DNA of 47,138 nt. Origin: an uncultured Clostridia bacterium. Its GTDB lineage: Bacteria; Bacillota; Clostridia; Oscillospirales; Acutalibacteraceae. Positions 40,447 through 47,138 of the stretch are shown here, piece after piece (positions within the stretch are counted from its first letter, which is position 1; each line of letters begins with the position of its first letter). The notes below the pieces were generated by a model, which saw only the letters and a list, made by a program, of their open reading frames with translations, did no database searches and had not been told where the DNA came from. Both the position numbers and the translations under genes were made by a program. The DNA lies in the NCBI GenBank assembly GCA_945948515.1, contig CAMFBH010000013.1:1-47138 (forward strand), written 5' to 3'.

Positions 40447-40994
40447 CAGACTGTCGATAAAGTCCGGCAAAGCCGGGCTTTTTTGTTGTGTGTGGAGGTA
40501 AAAAATGGTATAATGTAAATAAGGAAAAAAGCAAGGCGGTTAAAGAAATGCTGTACAAAAAAGGTGAAATAAAACGAGGAGTATCTGAAATCGTAGATAC
40601 CGAAATGTTAGTACCCAAAGACCATTTACTGCGTAAAGTAGACTCGGCAGTTGACTTTGAAAAAATCTATGAATTCGTAGAAGATTTGTATTGCAAGGAT
40701 AACGATAGACCGAGTATAGACCCTGTTGTATTGATAAAAATGGTAATTATACAGCATTTGTTCGGAATAACATCATTACGCAAAACAGCAGCAGAGGTTC
40801 AGGTAAATGTAGCATATCGTTGGTTTTTAGGATATAGCTTGCTTGATGAAACGCCACATTTCAGTACAATCAGTCATAATACCAACAAATATCCAATATT
40901 TACACATTTTTTCATCGCAATTTGGAAAAATTACAATTTGTTCAAACAAAACCCCATTCAAGCCTTCGCAAGAATGGGGTTTATCTACAGTCTG
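40447..40994 (+). mobile_element. internally deleted IS1182-family element
   Basis: A 548-bp element with terminal inverted repeats CAGACTGTCGATAAA (40447-40461) and TTTATCTACAGTCTG (40980-40994). Inside the left end GTCCGGC/GCCGGGC plus TTTTTT forms a terminator that blocks outside transcription, then TATAAT at 40509 and the transposase start follow. Full IS1182 elements are about 1.3-1.9 kb, so most of the interior is lost. Confidence 0.75.
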
Positions 40995-41036
40995 AAGCGT
41001 TGTGTAATAACTACACAACGCTTTTCTTCTTTTTAG
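40548..41036 (+). pseudogene. IS1182-family transposase, N-terminal fragment
   Basis: From ATG 40548 the first roughly 115 residues match IS1182 transposases: LVPKDHLLRKVDSAVDFEKI, DRPSIDPVVLIKMVIIQHLF and VNVAYRWFLGYSLLDETPHF. Homology ends after PHFSTIS; the frame then runs through unrelated sequence, the right inverted repeat and the palindrome. The catalytic DDE part is missing, so it cannot transpose itself. Confidence 0.8.
40995..41023. repeat. 29-bp palindrome, right copy, probable bidirectional terminator
   Basis: Identical to 38247-38275 and directly abutting the right end of the IS remnant. It is followed by TTCTTCTTTTT, so here it still forms an intrinsic terminator on plus. It lies 9 bases past the stop of the converging SecB-like gene. 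Confidence 0.75.
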
Positions 41037-41431
41037 TTTAAAGGAGAATTTTCTTTCTTTTCTTCAACCTTAACGGTATTGGGATTGAGCTTCATAATCG
41101 GAATTATCAGTCCCGGCATTCCGGATTGTGAAGTTAAATTAGTAACAAGCATTCTGATATACGGGAAAACAGCATCAAAGCTCGTTGTGTGAATTATTGG
41201 CTTTTCGTCGCCTTCGTCATAGGTGAATTCCGCAACCATTTCAATATTTACACCAAACGGCTGAGCGTTTGCATCTGTTATTCCGAAATTAACAATGCCC
41301 CAGCATTTTTTATCTGCCTCTGCATAATTAACATTGTAATTCAAGGTGTTCTGAAGCTTAAGCTCGGTGCCGGGCTGAACCCTGTTTTCAATGCTCATTT
41401 TGTTAACCTTGTAGCCTTTTAAGATAACCAT
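41033..41431 (-). CDS. SecB-like protein-export chaperone
   Basis: A 132-residue protein of SecB fold: strand-rich LKLQNTLNYNVNYAEADKKC, AQPFGVNIEMVAEFTYDE, then FDAVFPYIRMLVTNLTSQSG and PGLIIPIMKLN, the usual SecB C-terminal helix with the F-P-Y-x-R-x-x-V-x-x-L pattern. SecB is standard in Proteobacteria and uncommon in Gram-positives, where SecB-like forms also act as toxin-antitoxin chaperones. No toxin pair is beside it. It starts 11 bases after the DUF6472 gene with AAGGAG, in a four-gene minus operon. Confidence 0.75.
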   Translation of the reverse strand: MVILKGYKVNKMSIENRVQPGTELKLQNTLNYNVNYAEADKKCWGIVNFGITDANAQPFGVNIEMVAEFTYDEGDEKPIIHTTSFDAVFPYIRMLVTNLTSQSGMPGLIIPIMKLNPNTVKVEEKKENSPLN

Positions 41432-41442
41432 TTTGTTTCTCC

Positions 41443-41622
41443 TTAATTTTGTTTTCTGACAATGCTGTATTCATCCGTGTCGGGAATGAAATATTTGCAT
41501 GTTTTGTTTTTACTTTGAATAAGCCTTGCAAACTCATCCTCATCAAGGGATAAATCGCAGTAGTATTCCTGCGCCTCCTCATCAAAGGCATTGTACCTGC
41601 ATTTGTCGCATAAATCTGCCAT
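41443..41622 (-). CDS. small Cys-containing DUF6472-like protein
   Basis: A 59-residue gene easily missed by size: MADLCDKCRYNAFDEEAQEY, then YYC, a run of acidic residues and CKYFIPDTDEYSIVRKQN at the end. Four Cys (C-x-x-C plus two) suggest metal binding. The pattern fits DUF6472, a short Clostridia family with no assigned function. ATG 41622 overlaps the upstream TAA by one base (TAATG), giving coupled translation with the DUF6198 gene. Confidence 0.8.
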   Translation of the reverse strand: MADLCDKCRYNAFDEEAQEYYCDLSLDEDEFARLIQSKNKTCKYFIPDTDEYSIVRKQN

Positions 41623-42323
41623 TATTCCACCGTAAACCTTTCGCTGAAGCGTTTTCCGAAAAGGGGATAAAACTCAGTAGTTTTGCCTAACAGCTTATTA
41701 AACAAGCCGATAATTATTCCGTTTAAAAATGCCATAATTACTGTTGCTACACCTATTCCAACAAGCTTTTTGAACAAGGCAAGAGACATAATAACCGAGA
41801 TAATCAAAAAACAAAAATCAAAAGCGATTTTAACCTTGCTGTTGTCTTTTTTGAAATGCCTGCTTATTCCTTTAACAAAAAACTCGTAAACCTGCGGCAG
41901 AAAATATGTTTTGAAAAACAGTGAAATTGAAAAGGATGTAAGTATCATTCCTGCGGCAAGATAGAATATTCTCAGAGGCGTGCTCATTGAACCGGGTGCA
42001 GTGATATCGGGATTAAAGGCGGGAAGCGTTCTCCATAAATCAAGCACCGCACCGTATAAAACCCCCGATGCAAAGGAACACAGCCAAAGCACCTTGAATT
42101 TTTTCAGAACAATACATAGAACGGCAAACAGAATTCCTTGAACGATGAGTTCACCCTGACCGAAGGTGAGAAAATCGAATTTCACACTCAATATATAAGC
42201 GGGAGCAACAACCATTGAAACTCCGTAGTCGGCGGCTGAAATCATTGCCACCGACAGAGCGAGTAAAACAGTTGCAACGGCATATGCAATTTCTTCCGGA
42301 ATGCGTATCTTTTTCATTTCCAT
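41622..42323 (-). CDS. DUF6198/YitT-like integral membrane protein
   Basis: A 233-residue protein with about five to six membrane helices (near 12-35, 55-75, 80-98, 120-138, 165-185, 188-210). The start KIRIPEEIAYAVATVLLALS, the YGVSMVVAPAYILS motif and FGQGELIVQG are typical of the DUF6198 group, related to the YczE/YitT families. Transport or sensing role is not known. Its ATG overlaps the upstream stop by one base, and its own stop overlaps the DUF6472 start. Confidence 0.8.
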   Translation of the reverse strand: MEMKKIRIPEEIAYAVATVLLALSVAMISAADYGVSMVVAPAYILSVKFDFLTFGQGELIVQGILFAVLCIVLKKFKVLWLCSFASGVLYGAVLDLWRTLPAFNPDITAPGSMSTPLRIFYLAAGMILTSFSISLFFKTYFLPQVYEFFVKGISRHFKKDNSKVKIAFDFCFLIISVIMSLALFKKLVGIGVATVIMAFLNGIIIGLFNKLLGKTTEFYPLFGKRFSERFTVE

Positions 42324-44140
42324 TATTTTTTGATAATTGAGGAGGCTTCAATCGGAGAAGATTTTCCCGAACCGTCTTTAACCTTAATTTCAACATTATC
42401 GCCGTTTTGAATGAATAAAGCCTCCATGCAGTCTGCGGCTTTAACATAGTAGTAAACTCCGCTAACCTCAAAATAGCAATATGTGTTACCGTCAATAACC
42501 GCATCGGTTGCATTTGAAACCGTTCCGGTAATTTTTGAACCGTTGGTATTCGGCGCAGCAGGTGCTTCTGTGGTGCCGCTCGGCTGTTCTTCTTCATCAA
42601 CAATAACTTCGCTTGTGCTTATATTTGAATCAATAAGACCTTTATCCTTAAGAGCATCAACATAGTTTTCAACAGCCTGATTAAGTGAGCGGGCATCTGA
42701 TTTTCCGTCACTCAAAACTCCTGTTCCTACAATAGTTTTATCATCAAGGTTAACAAGCGCATAGCCTTTTACCGTGTTGCTGGAGCCTATCATGCTCATA
42801 AAGTAGGTGGGCTGACCTTCAATTTGAAGAAGAATGGGGAAGCAGGCATCGTAGCCGTAGTTTTGAAGAGCGTCCTTTGCCGATTTCTGAGCCGCTTCTT
42901 CAATTGCACCGCTCTGCTGATAATATCTGCTTTCCTTTGTTCTTTGATTGCAAAGAATAAATCCGAAGTTTGAAGTGTCGCTCTTCATAGATGTTATGCC
43001 TGTGTAAAGCCAAACATCATCATCCATTGCAATATATCCGTTACCGGGGGAGGAAACGGTTACATTGTCCTGGAAAATAATTGAATTCCAAAATCCGCTG
43101 TTGTATTTGCCGTAGTAATTGTACTGTTGAAGGAGGAGGGTATCGCTGTAAACTCTATCCACCCAAAGCGGAACATCTTTAATGTCGTAGTATGTGCTTT
43201 CTCCTGTTATAGCATCTGTAATGATTGCACCCTTAACATCTGTTCCGCCGAAAAGACCTATTGTTTTGTCAAGAACGGCAGTAATCCAATAGGGATTTTT
43301 GTTGTCGTCAATTTCAAAATTGGACTCGTCAAGGATTTCGGTTGGGTACTGAAAACGCAAATGTCTTTTTAGCTTTTCATTGAAAAGCTCGGTGGGACTG
43401 TATTTCATGCCCTCTTTAAGATTTATAACAGAAACCTTCTGCGAAATAACATCAATAATCATATATGACGGCAGACCGTTTTTAGTGTTGTTAAACCATT
43501 TAAAAACATCTGCATATTCAAGATATGCAACTCTAACAGGTGCATCGTTAACATTAATCTGAGTTGTTGTGTTAGAAACAACATACTGAGATTTGTATTC
43601 GGAAAGAGAACCGAGCTGCTGGTCTGCAAGGGTAAGGGCTGTTGAGGAATCAAGACGCGGAACCTTGTCATATCTTATATCGCTGAAATCCTCGGAAAAA
43701 TCAGCCGATTGAATTTTCATTATTTCACTATAATCCTTAGCGCGGAAAACAGTTGCGCCAACAAGCCAGCCAACTGCCATAACACCCACAACAACAAGCG
43801 CAATTATTCCCGGAATAACACTTTTCTTTTTAACATATTCCTTGCGCTCAACCTTTTTGTGAGCGTTGCAGAACAAACCGAAGAAAAAAACAAAAAGTGC
43901 AATCAAAAGCAAAATAAACTCATAAAAATCAACACTTTTGAAATTAATAACGGGAAGCATAAAGTAATATGCAACTCCGCCGGAAAGAGCGGTTGCAAGA
44001 ATAGCCAAAAGAATTCGAAGCGGCATTTTATCGGGAGTGATAACTGCTTCAACCTCTTCTGCCTTGGGCCATTTTATTTTTGATTTAAAATCGTTAATAA
44101 CCTCGTCGGCATCGTAATCAAAATTAATATTGTCTGCCAT
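42323..44140 (-). CDS. large uncharacterised membrane protein with extracytoplasmic domain
   Basis: A 605-residue protein, family not recognised. ATG 44140 is chosen for AGGAG 7 bases before it. A charged N-terminal segment of about 40 residues precedes three membrane helices (about 42-62, 75-95, 112-133). A soluble domain of about 400 residues follows, with repeated Tyr/Asn-rich strands (LLLQQYNYYGKYNSGFWN). The end is an acidic Thr/Pro/Ala linker and a small OB-like beta domain (TGTVSNATDAVIDGNTYCYF onwards). First gene of the operon with DUF6198, DUF6472 and SecB-like genes. Confidence 0.75.
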   Translation of the reverse strand: MADNINFDYDADEVINDFKSKIKWPKAEEVEAVITPDKMPLRILLAILATALSGGVAYYFMLPVINFKSVDFYEFILLLIALFVFFFGLFCNAHKKVERKEYVKKKSVIPGIIALVVVGVMAVGWLVGATVFRAKDYSEIMKIQSADFSEDFSDIRYDKVPRLDSSTALTLADQQLGSLSEYKSQYVVSNTTTQINVNDAPVRVAYLEYADVFKWFNNTKNGLPSYMIIDVISQKVSVINLKEGMKYSPTELFNEKLKRHLRFQYPTEILDESNFEIDDNKNPYWITAVLDKTIGLFGGTDVKGAIITDAITGESTYYDIKDVPLWVDRVYSDTLLLQQYNYYGKYNSGFWNSIIFQDNVTVSSPGNGYIAMDDDVWLYTGITSMKSDTSNFGFILCNQRTKESRYYQQSGAIEEAAQKSAKDALQNYGYDACFPILLQIEGQPTYFMSMIGSSNTVKGYALVNLDDKTIVGTGVLSDGKSDARSLNQAVENYVDALKDKGLIDSNISTSEVIVDEEEQPSGTTEAPAAPNTNGSKITGTVSNATDAVIDGNTYCYFEVSGVYYYVKAADCMEALFIQNGDNVEIKVKDGSGKSSPIEASSIIKK

Positions 44141-44170
44141 ATTCAAACTCCTATCATAAATGATGATTAG

Positions 44171-44199
44171 ATTATACTACATAAATTGTATTTAAGCAA
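44171..44199 (-). promoter_or_regulatory. promoter of the membrane protein-SecB operon
   Basis: On the minus strand TTGCTT (44199-44194), 17 bases, TATAAT (44176-44171). Confidence 0.65.
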
Positions 44200-44220
44200 T
44201 TAATAAATCTTTAACAATAG

Positions 44221-44251
44221 AAAAGCTCCGAAAATAACTTTCGGAGCTTTT
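44221..44251 (-). terminator. terminator of the lipoprotein gene
   Basis: AAAAGCTCCGAAA pairs with TTTCGGAGCTTTT around a short loop, followed on minus by CTATTG; it lies 19 bases after the lipoprotein stop and before the next promoter. Confidence 0.75.
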
Positions 44252-44269
44252 GGATTAGATATGAATTAA

Positions 44270-45247
44270 TTACGCTCTCTTAGCGCCCTTTGTATCCATA
44301 AGATACTGGTCTGATGCCGGGAAGTGGTTTGTGTATTCGATTGAAACTTCTGCATTCTTATCTTTAATAACTTTGATACAAGCGTGAGAAACCTGAACCT
44401 GAACAAGCATCAAGTAGTCTGCTTCAACGATTTCACCTGATTTGGTGTCAATCTTAAATGTTGCAGTACCTTCTTTATAGTTAACCTTACAGTTGTCTGC
44501 GGTTGTTCCCTCAGACCATGAAAGTATATCGATTGAATCAACAACCGAGTCAATAGCACCGAGTGTGTTGAAAACTTTACCCTGAGAGTCCATACCCTTA
44601 TGGCTCATGTTAACCTCTGTGGGCTGAATAACCATTGTGATTGTTCCGTCGCCGTTGTCCTTAACATTGATTCCCTGGATATCTTCAATTGTAAGACGGT
44701 TGGTCTGTAATGACTTGTTCTCCTCGTCTACATCCATTTCGGGATTTCTGTTAGCGCAGGGAGGAAGACCCCAAATACCCTTGCTGAAGAGACCTCCAAC
44801 GATTGTGGGAACGAGAGAATCAATCATGCCGTTTGATTTTCCTTCAATGAGAACTGACTTGATTTTAAGATCTTCTTCACCGAGGAATTCGTACCAAACT
44901 TCTTTTTGACCTTCGCTGTTTATGTATTCAGCTGTTTTGCTCTTTGTTTTGTCATATGCGGAAATAAAGTATTTTAAAGCGTCCTCTTCGGTTTTCATTT
45001 CAACACCGCCGTAGGTGTCTGCTTTGAAAGCTTCAATAGTTGAAGCAGCGCCGTCTGCGGAAGCGTCTGCACCGTCTGCTGCGGCTGAAGCAGCGTGACC
45101 GCCTTTCTCCCAAGAGCCGTCTTTAACCTCTTTAATAGCCTGAATTGTTCCGTTTGTTACATAGTTAACCTTTTTGCATCCTGCAAAGCTGACTGCAAGC
45201 AAAGCAACAAGAACAAGCGAAATAATAGCTTTTGTTGTTTTTTTCAT
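44270..45247 (-). CDS. uncharacterised secreted lipoprotein
   Basis: A 325-residue lipoprotein: MKKTTKAIISLVLVALLAVS and the lipobox FAGC put the lipidated Cys at 24. An Ala/Gly/Asp-rich linker (about 45-70) follows, then a mixed alpha/beta domain with KVNYKEGTATFKIDTKSGEI and LMLVQVQVSHACIKV near the end. No known domain is recognised. GGGGATTCCCGCA, a poor-spaced ribosome-binding site, precedes ATG 45247. It is a single-gene unit with its own promoter and terminator. Confidence 0.82.
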   Translation of the reverse strand: MKKTTKAIISLVLVALLAVSFAGCKKVNYVTNGTIQAIKEVKDGSWEKGGHAASAAADGADASADGAASTIEAFKADTYGGVEMKTEEDALKYFISAYDKTKSKTAEYINSEGQKEVWYEFLGEEDLKIKSVLIEGKSNGMIDSLVPTIVGGLFSKGIWGLPPCANRNPEMDVDEENKSLQTNRLTIEDIQGINVKDNGDGTITMVIQPTEVNMSHKGMDSQGKVFNTLGAIDSVVDSIDILSWSEGTTADNCKVNYKEGTATFKIDTKSGEIVEADYLMLVQVQVSHACIKVIKDKNAEVSIEYTNHFPASDQYLMDTKGAKRA

Positions 45248-45307
45248 TGCGGGAATCCCCTTTCAAGATTGTAAATAATAAGTTTGTGTTCAAAACACCA
45301 CATATTA

Positions 45308-45336
45308 AATTTAGTATAAAAATGAAAAAAAGTCAA
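45308..45336 (-). promoter_or_regulatory. promoter of the lipoprotein gene
   Basis: On the minus strand TTGACT (45336-45331), 17 bases, TAAATT (45313-45308). Confidence 0.5.
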
Positions 45337-45396
45337 TAGTAAAATGAAAAAATTGTAAACATTGCGTTGTTTTTTCGAGCCAAATCATCTTTTTGT

Positions 45397-45425
45397 TTGC
45401 TATTTTTGAGTGTATGTGGTATAAT
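45397..45425 (+). promoter_or_regulatory. promoter of the zinc-ribbon/C_GCAxxG_C_C pair
   Basis: TTGCTA (45397-45402), 17 bases, TATAAT (45420-45425), about 55 bases before the start. Confidence 0.65.
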
Positions 45426-45484
45426 TTCACCGAAGTTATGCGGACTCAGAGCAACAGAAGCTATATTAGAAGGATGTGTGCATT

Positions 45485-46033
45485 ATGCGATGCAGAAATT
45501 GCGGAAGTGAAAACGACGATAATCTATATATTTGCAGTAACTGCGGTTCGCCTCTGTATGATGAGCAGGAGGAAATAACCGAAACCGAAATCAAAAGTAG
45601 AAAGCCGTCGAAGGCTGTTAAAGACGGAAACGCTTTAAGCAGGAAAACATCATTAGGAATTATTCTTGCCGTTGCAATTGTTGCAGTTTGTATTGCTTTT
45701 GCGGCTTCGGCAGGATTTTTCAGTTTTGATTCGGGCAAAACAGAAACCTCCGGGATAACAACTGAAGAACAGAGTGAGGAAGAAACGCAGGAAAACAATT
45801 ATTATACTAAGAAAACCACCGAAAAGAAGAAAACAACAAAGAAGAAAGAGACTACTAAAGAGAAAACAACTAAGGCAAGCACAACAGCCGAGCAAACAAC
45901 AACTCAGCAATCAACCGTAACAACCGAGCAGGCTGTTACCACCACTCAACCAACAACCGAGCAAACAACCGCTTCAACAACACAGATACAGCAGGAAAGC
46001 AGTGATGTAGATCAGGAGGCTTCAAATGAATAG
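45485..46033 (+). CDS. zinc-ribbon protein with one membrane helix and Thr-rich tail
   Basis: A 182-residue protein. The N-terminal zinc ribbon MRCRNCGSENDDNLYICSNC has two C-x-x-C knuckles. A basic segment follows, then one membrane helix (about 57-80) and a long extracytoplasmic tail of Lys-Thr, then Thr-Glu-Gln repeats with no fold. Such proteins are common and uncharacterised in Clostridia. ATG 45485 is chosen so the ribbon starts the protein. The stop overlaps the next start by 8 bases. Confidence 0.8.
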   Translation: MRCRNCGSENDDNLYICSNCGSPLYDEQEEITETEIKSRKPSKAVKDGNALSRKTSLGIILAVAIVAVCIAFAASAGFFSFDSGKTETSGITTEEQSEEETQENNYYTKKTTEKKKTTKKKETTKEKTTKASTTAEQTTTQQSTVTTEQAVTTTQPTTEQTTASTTQIQQESSDVDQEASNE

Positions 46034-46487
46034 AGCTGAAAAGGCAAAGGAGCTTTTTAAAAGCGGATTTAACTGTTCTCAGGCAGTTGCCGCAGCGTTT
46101 TCAGATATGATGGGAATGAGCGAGGAAACCGCCGCAAAGCTTGTTTCCGGCTTCGGAGGGGGAGTCGGCAGAATGAGGGAGGTTTGCGGAGCAGTTTCGG
46201 GAATGGCTTTTGTTATTTCAGCACTGTACGGCTACGGAGACCCTGAAAAAGCGGGGGCAGAGAAGGCAAAGCTTTATGAAAGAGTGCAGGAATGTGCTCT
46301 TGAGTTTAAAAGCCAAAACGGCTCAATAGTGTGCAGAGAGCTGTTAGGGCTTTCGAAAAACAGCGAAATATCTCCCGTTCCGCAGGAAAGAAACAAAGAG
46401 TATTTTCAAAAACGCCCCTGTGCCGAATTAGTTGAAATGGCGGCGAAAATTTTAGAAAATTATATTAATTCAAATAAAATCAAATAA
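46026..46487 (+). CDS. C_GCAxxG_C_C family protein
   Basis: A 153-residue member of the redox-type C_GCAxxG_C_C family: NCSQAVAAAF supplies the first Cys, VCGAVSGM the GA-x-x-G core, and ECALEF, IVCREL and RPCAEL the later Cys. An electron-transfer or metal role is assumed for the family but unproven. AGGAGG lies within the end of the upstream gene, 8 bases overlap, so the two are co-translated. Length is normal. Confidence 0.88.
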   Translation: MNRAEKAKELFKSGFNCSQAVAAAFSDMMGMSEETAAKLVSGFGGGVGRMREVCGAVSGMAFVISALYGYGDPEKAGAEKAKLYERVQECALEFKSQNGSIVCRELLGLSKNSEISPVPQERNKEYFQKRPCAELVEMAAKILENYINSNKIK

Positions 46488-46492
46488 AATAC

Positions 46493-46521
46493 TTGCATTT
46501 TTGATTTGATTGTGTTATAGT
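46493..46521 (+). promoter_or_regulatory. promoter of the tRNA-Arg unit
   Basis: TTGCAT (46493-46498), 17 bases, TATAGT (46516-46521). It precedes first the broken tRNA and then the intact one. Confidence 0.65.
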
Positions 46522-46562
46522 ATTTGAGCATTAACGCGAGGAAATATCCTTGCGGTGCAAAT

Positions 46563-46612
46563 GCGCTGATAGCTCAGCTGGATAGAGTGTCTGACTACGA
46601 ACCGCAAGGTCG
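46563..46612 (+). pseudogene. truncated tRNA-Arg copy
   Basis: The first 50 bases align with the intact tRNA-Arg at 46656 (acceptor 5' strand, D arm, anticodon loop CTACGAA, AGGTCG) with a handful of changes. The T arm and 3' acceptor strand are absent. The 3' anticodon stem is replaced by ACCGCAAGG, the exact complement of CCTTGCGGT at 46548-46556, so the anticodon stem cannot pair. It is non-functional as a tRNA. Confidence 0.8.
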
Positions 46613-46655
46613 ATTTGTGTACAAACTGCTAACATTTTAATATTTTTGCTTATTC

Positions 46656-46732
46656 GCGCTGCTAGCTCAGTTGGATAGAGTGACTGGCTACGAACCAGTA
46701 GGTCGAGGGTTCGAGTCCCCCGCAGCGTGCCA
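46656..46732 (+). tRNA. tRNA-Arg (anticodon ACG), CCA encoded
   Basis: A 77-base cloverleaf: acceptor GCGCTGC pairs with GCAGCGT, D arm GCTC/GAGT, anticodon loop CTACGAA giving ACG, T loop TTCGAGT, discriminator G and encoded CCA. One A-C mismatch appears in the T stem. ACG is normally edited to ICG and reads CGU, CGC and CGA. It has a clear terminator downstream and shares a promoter with the broken copy. Confidence 0.95.
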
Positions 46733-46769
46733 AAAGTCCCGTAAACACTGCGTTTTCGGGACTTTTTTA
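46733..46769 (+). terminator. terminator of tRNA-Arg
   Basis: AAAGTCCCG pairs with CGGGACTTT around a 15-base loop, followed by a T-run, directly after the CCA. Confidence 0.88.
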
Positions 46770-46889
46770 TTTCCTTTATTTTCGGTGCTACAATCCATTC
46801 TCCACCCAGTAGGTTATATATAATGTATATAATCTACATTTTTCACTTGTTAAGATTTACAACACAATTAAGCCTAAAAATACTATTTT

Positions 46890-46912
46890 GACGCCTATTT
46901 GACTCCCACTGA
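46890..46912 (+). repeat. 23-bp direct repeat, copy 1
   Basis: GACGCCTATTTGACTCCCAC then TGA; copy 2 at 47030-47052 differs by one base. The copies start exactly 140 bases apart. Between them is a hairpin AAAAACTG/CAGTTTTT (46923-46954) and no real gene. Confidence 0.7.
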
Positions 46913-47029
46913 ATTATTTTACAAAAACTGACGCACTACTGTACGGCAGTTTTTGAGAGGAGAAACATATGGAGTGATTGTTAATGATTGCTTTAGCAAT
47001 TATTTTAATCACGGAATATGTTTGGACGA

Positions 47030-47052
47030 GACGCCCATTTGACTCCCACTGA
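47030..47052 (+). repeat. 23-bp direct repeat, copy 2
   Basis: Same as copy 1 except C for T at the seventh base. It lies 52 bases before the last gene start. Its position after a tRNA gene suggests an attachment site or a relic of one. Confidence 0.7.
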
Positions 47053-47103
47053 TATTTTTTATATAATTGAAACAGATAAATTTGAATTTGTGGAGATGAT
47101 AAG

Positions 47104-47138
47104 ATGGTCAATATTACAGATGTAAAACAGATTCTTCA
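47104..47138 (+). CDS. start of an unidentified gene (cut by window)
   Basis: ATG 47104 follows GGAG by 8 bases and opens MVNITDVKQIL, continuing past the edge. Only 11 full codons are visible, so the product cannot be named. Its place after the tRNA and the direct repeats makes a mobile-element gene possible. Confidence 0.45.
   Translation, partial: MVNITDVKQIL

Larger units (their letters stand above)
38276..40994. mobile_element. composite IS1182-like unit carrying a GH2 gene
   Basis: The 2719-bp segment starts CAGCGTGTCGAAAAAGAC and ends TTTATCTACAGTCTG, whose complement is CAGACTGTAGATAAA, so the ends are related inverted repeats. Further copies of the end, CAGACTGTCGATAAAGT, bound the inner sides of two remnants (inverted at 38534-38550, direct at 40447-40463). 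Identical 29-bp palindromes abut both outer ends. This fits a composite transposon of the palindrome-targeting IS1182 family. The transposase is broken, so it is not autonomous. Confidence 0.6.

Noticed and set aside
46984-47052. 22-codon frame ending at the second direct repeat
   Set aside because: It has a weak start context, and its last codons are just the repeat sequence; copy 1 of the repeat is not in an equivalent frame.
1-47138. CRISPR array or cas genes
   Set aside because: No regularly spaced identical repeats and no Cas motifs were seen; the repeated segments found are terminal repeats, palindromes or operator motifs.

Overview
The window reads as a chromosomal segment of a low-GC, Gram-positive gut Clostridia, most likely an Oscillospiraceae/Ruminococcus-type bacterium. 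The basis is AT-rich DNA (about 40% GC by eye), AGGAGG ribosome-binding sites, near-consensus sigma-A promoters almost always with a 17-bp spacer, dockerin-like and CotH surface proteins, a GGGtGRT protein, and small Clostridia families such as DUF6472 and DUF6198. The species cannot be fixed from the sequence alone.

Layout. (1) 1-4.4 kb, minus strand: metallophosphoesterase plus a heterodimeric ABC exporter pair (second half cut by the window edge). Their promoter makes a leader resembling the core of 5S rRNA that runs into an intrinsic terminator. A 15-bp-arm palindrome separates this from a divergent small XRE regulator. (2) 4.8-10.4 kb: a small integrative mobilizable element next to the 3' end of guaA, carrying a tyrosine integrase, Xis, XRE repressor, ribbon-helix-helix MobC-like protein, MOBV relaxase with no AUG start, TnpV, and a two-gene cargo (unknown 167-aa protein plus DUF3800). 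(3) 10.5-14 kb: guaA and purA (purine nucleotide synthesis) around a decayed locus (37-codon lipoprotein stub, frameshifted XRE gene). (4) 14-18 kb: GH28 glycosidase, PHP phosphoesterase with a small partner, and a divergent PI-PLC-X protein. (5) 18-21.9 kb: a 40-codon peptide gene with its own promoter and terminator, followed by a second heterodimeric ABC exporter pair; the layout resembles bmrBCD-type ribosome-mediated attenuation. (6) 21.9-24.7 kb: HD hydrolase, GGGtGRT/NifU-like pair, orphan PqqD-like protein. (7) 24.8-35.1 kb, minus: a cell-surface cluster of VTC-domain protein, DUF4956 membrane protein, DUF4353-like lipoprotein, 1756-aa CotH protein and a dockerin-like secreted protein. 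(8) 35.4-38.2 kb: TetR regulator, sensor kinase, response regulator. (9) 38.25-41.02 kb: a glycoside hydrolase family 2 gene between two IS1182-like remnants, the whole flanked by identical 29-bp palindromes. (10) 41.0-46.5 kb: SecB-like, DUF6472, DUF6198, large membrane protein, lipoprotein, zinc-ribbon and C_GCAxxG_C_C genes. (11) 46.5-47.1 kb: tRNA-Arg(ACG) preceded by a broken copy of itself, two 23-bp direct repeats, and the start of another gene.

The most unusual features are the two ABC-exporter operons, each placed behind a different apparent RNA attenuator (a 5S rRNA mimic and a translated leader peptide), and the palindrome-flanked composite IS1182-type unit carrying a GH2 enzyme. 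Functional statements are by family recognition from motifs; no database search was run.
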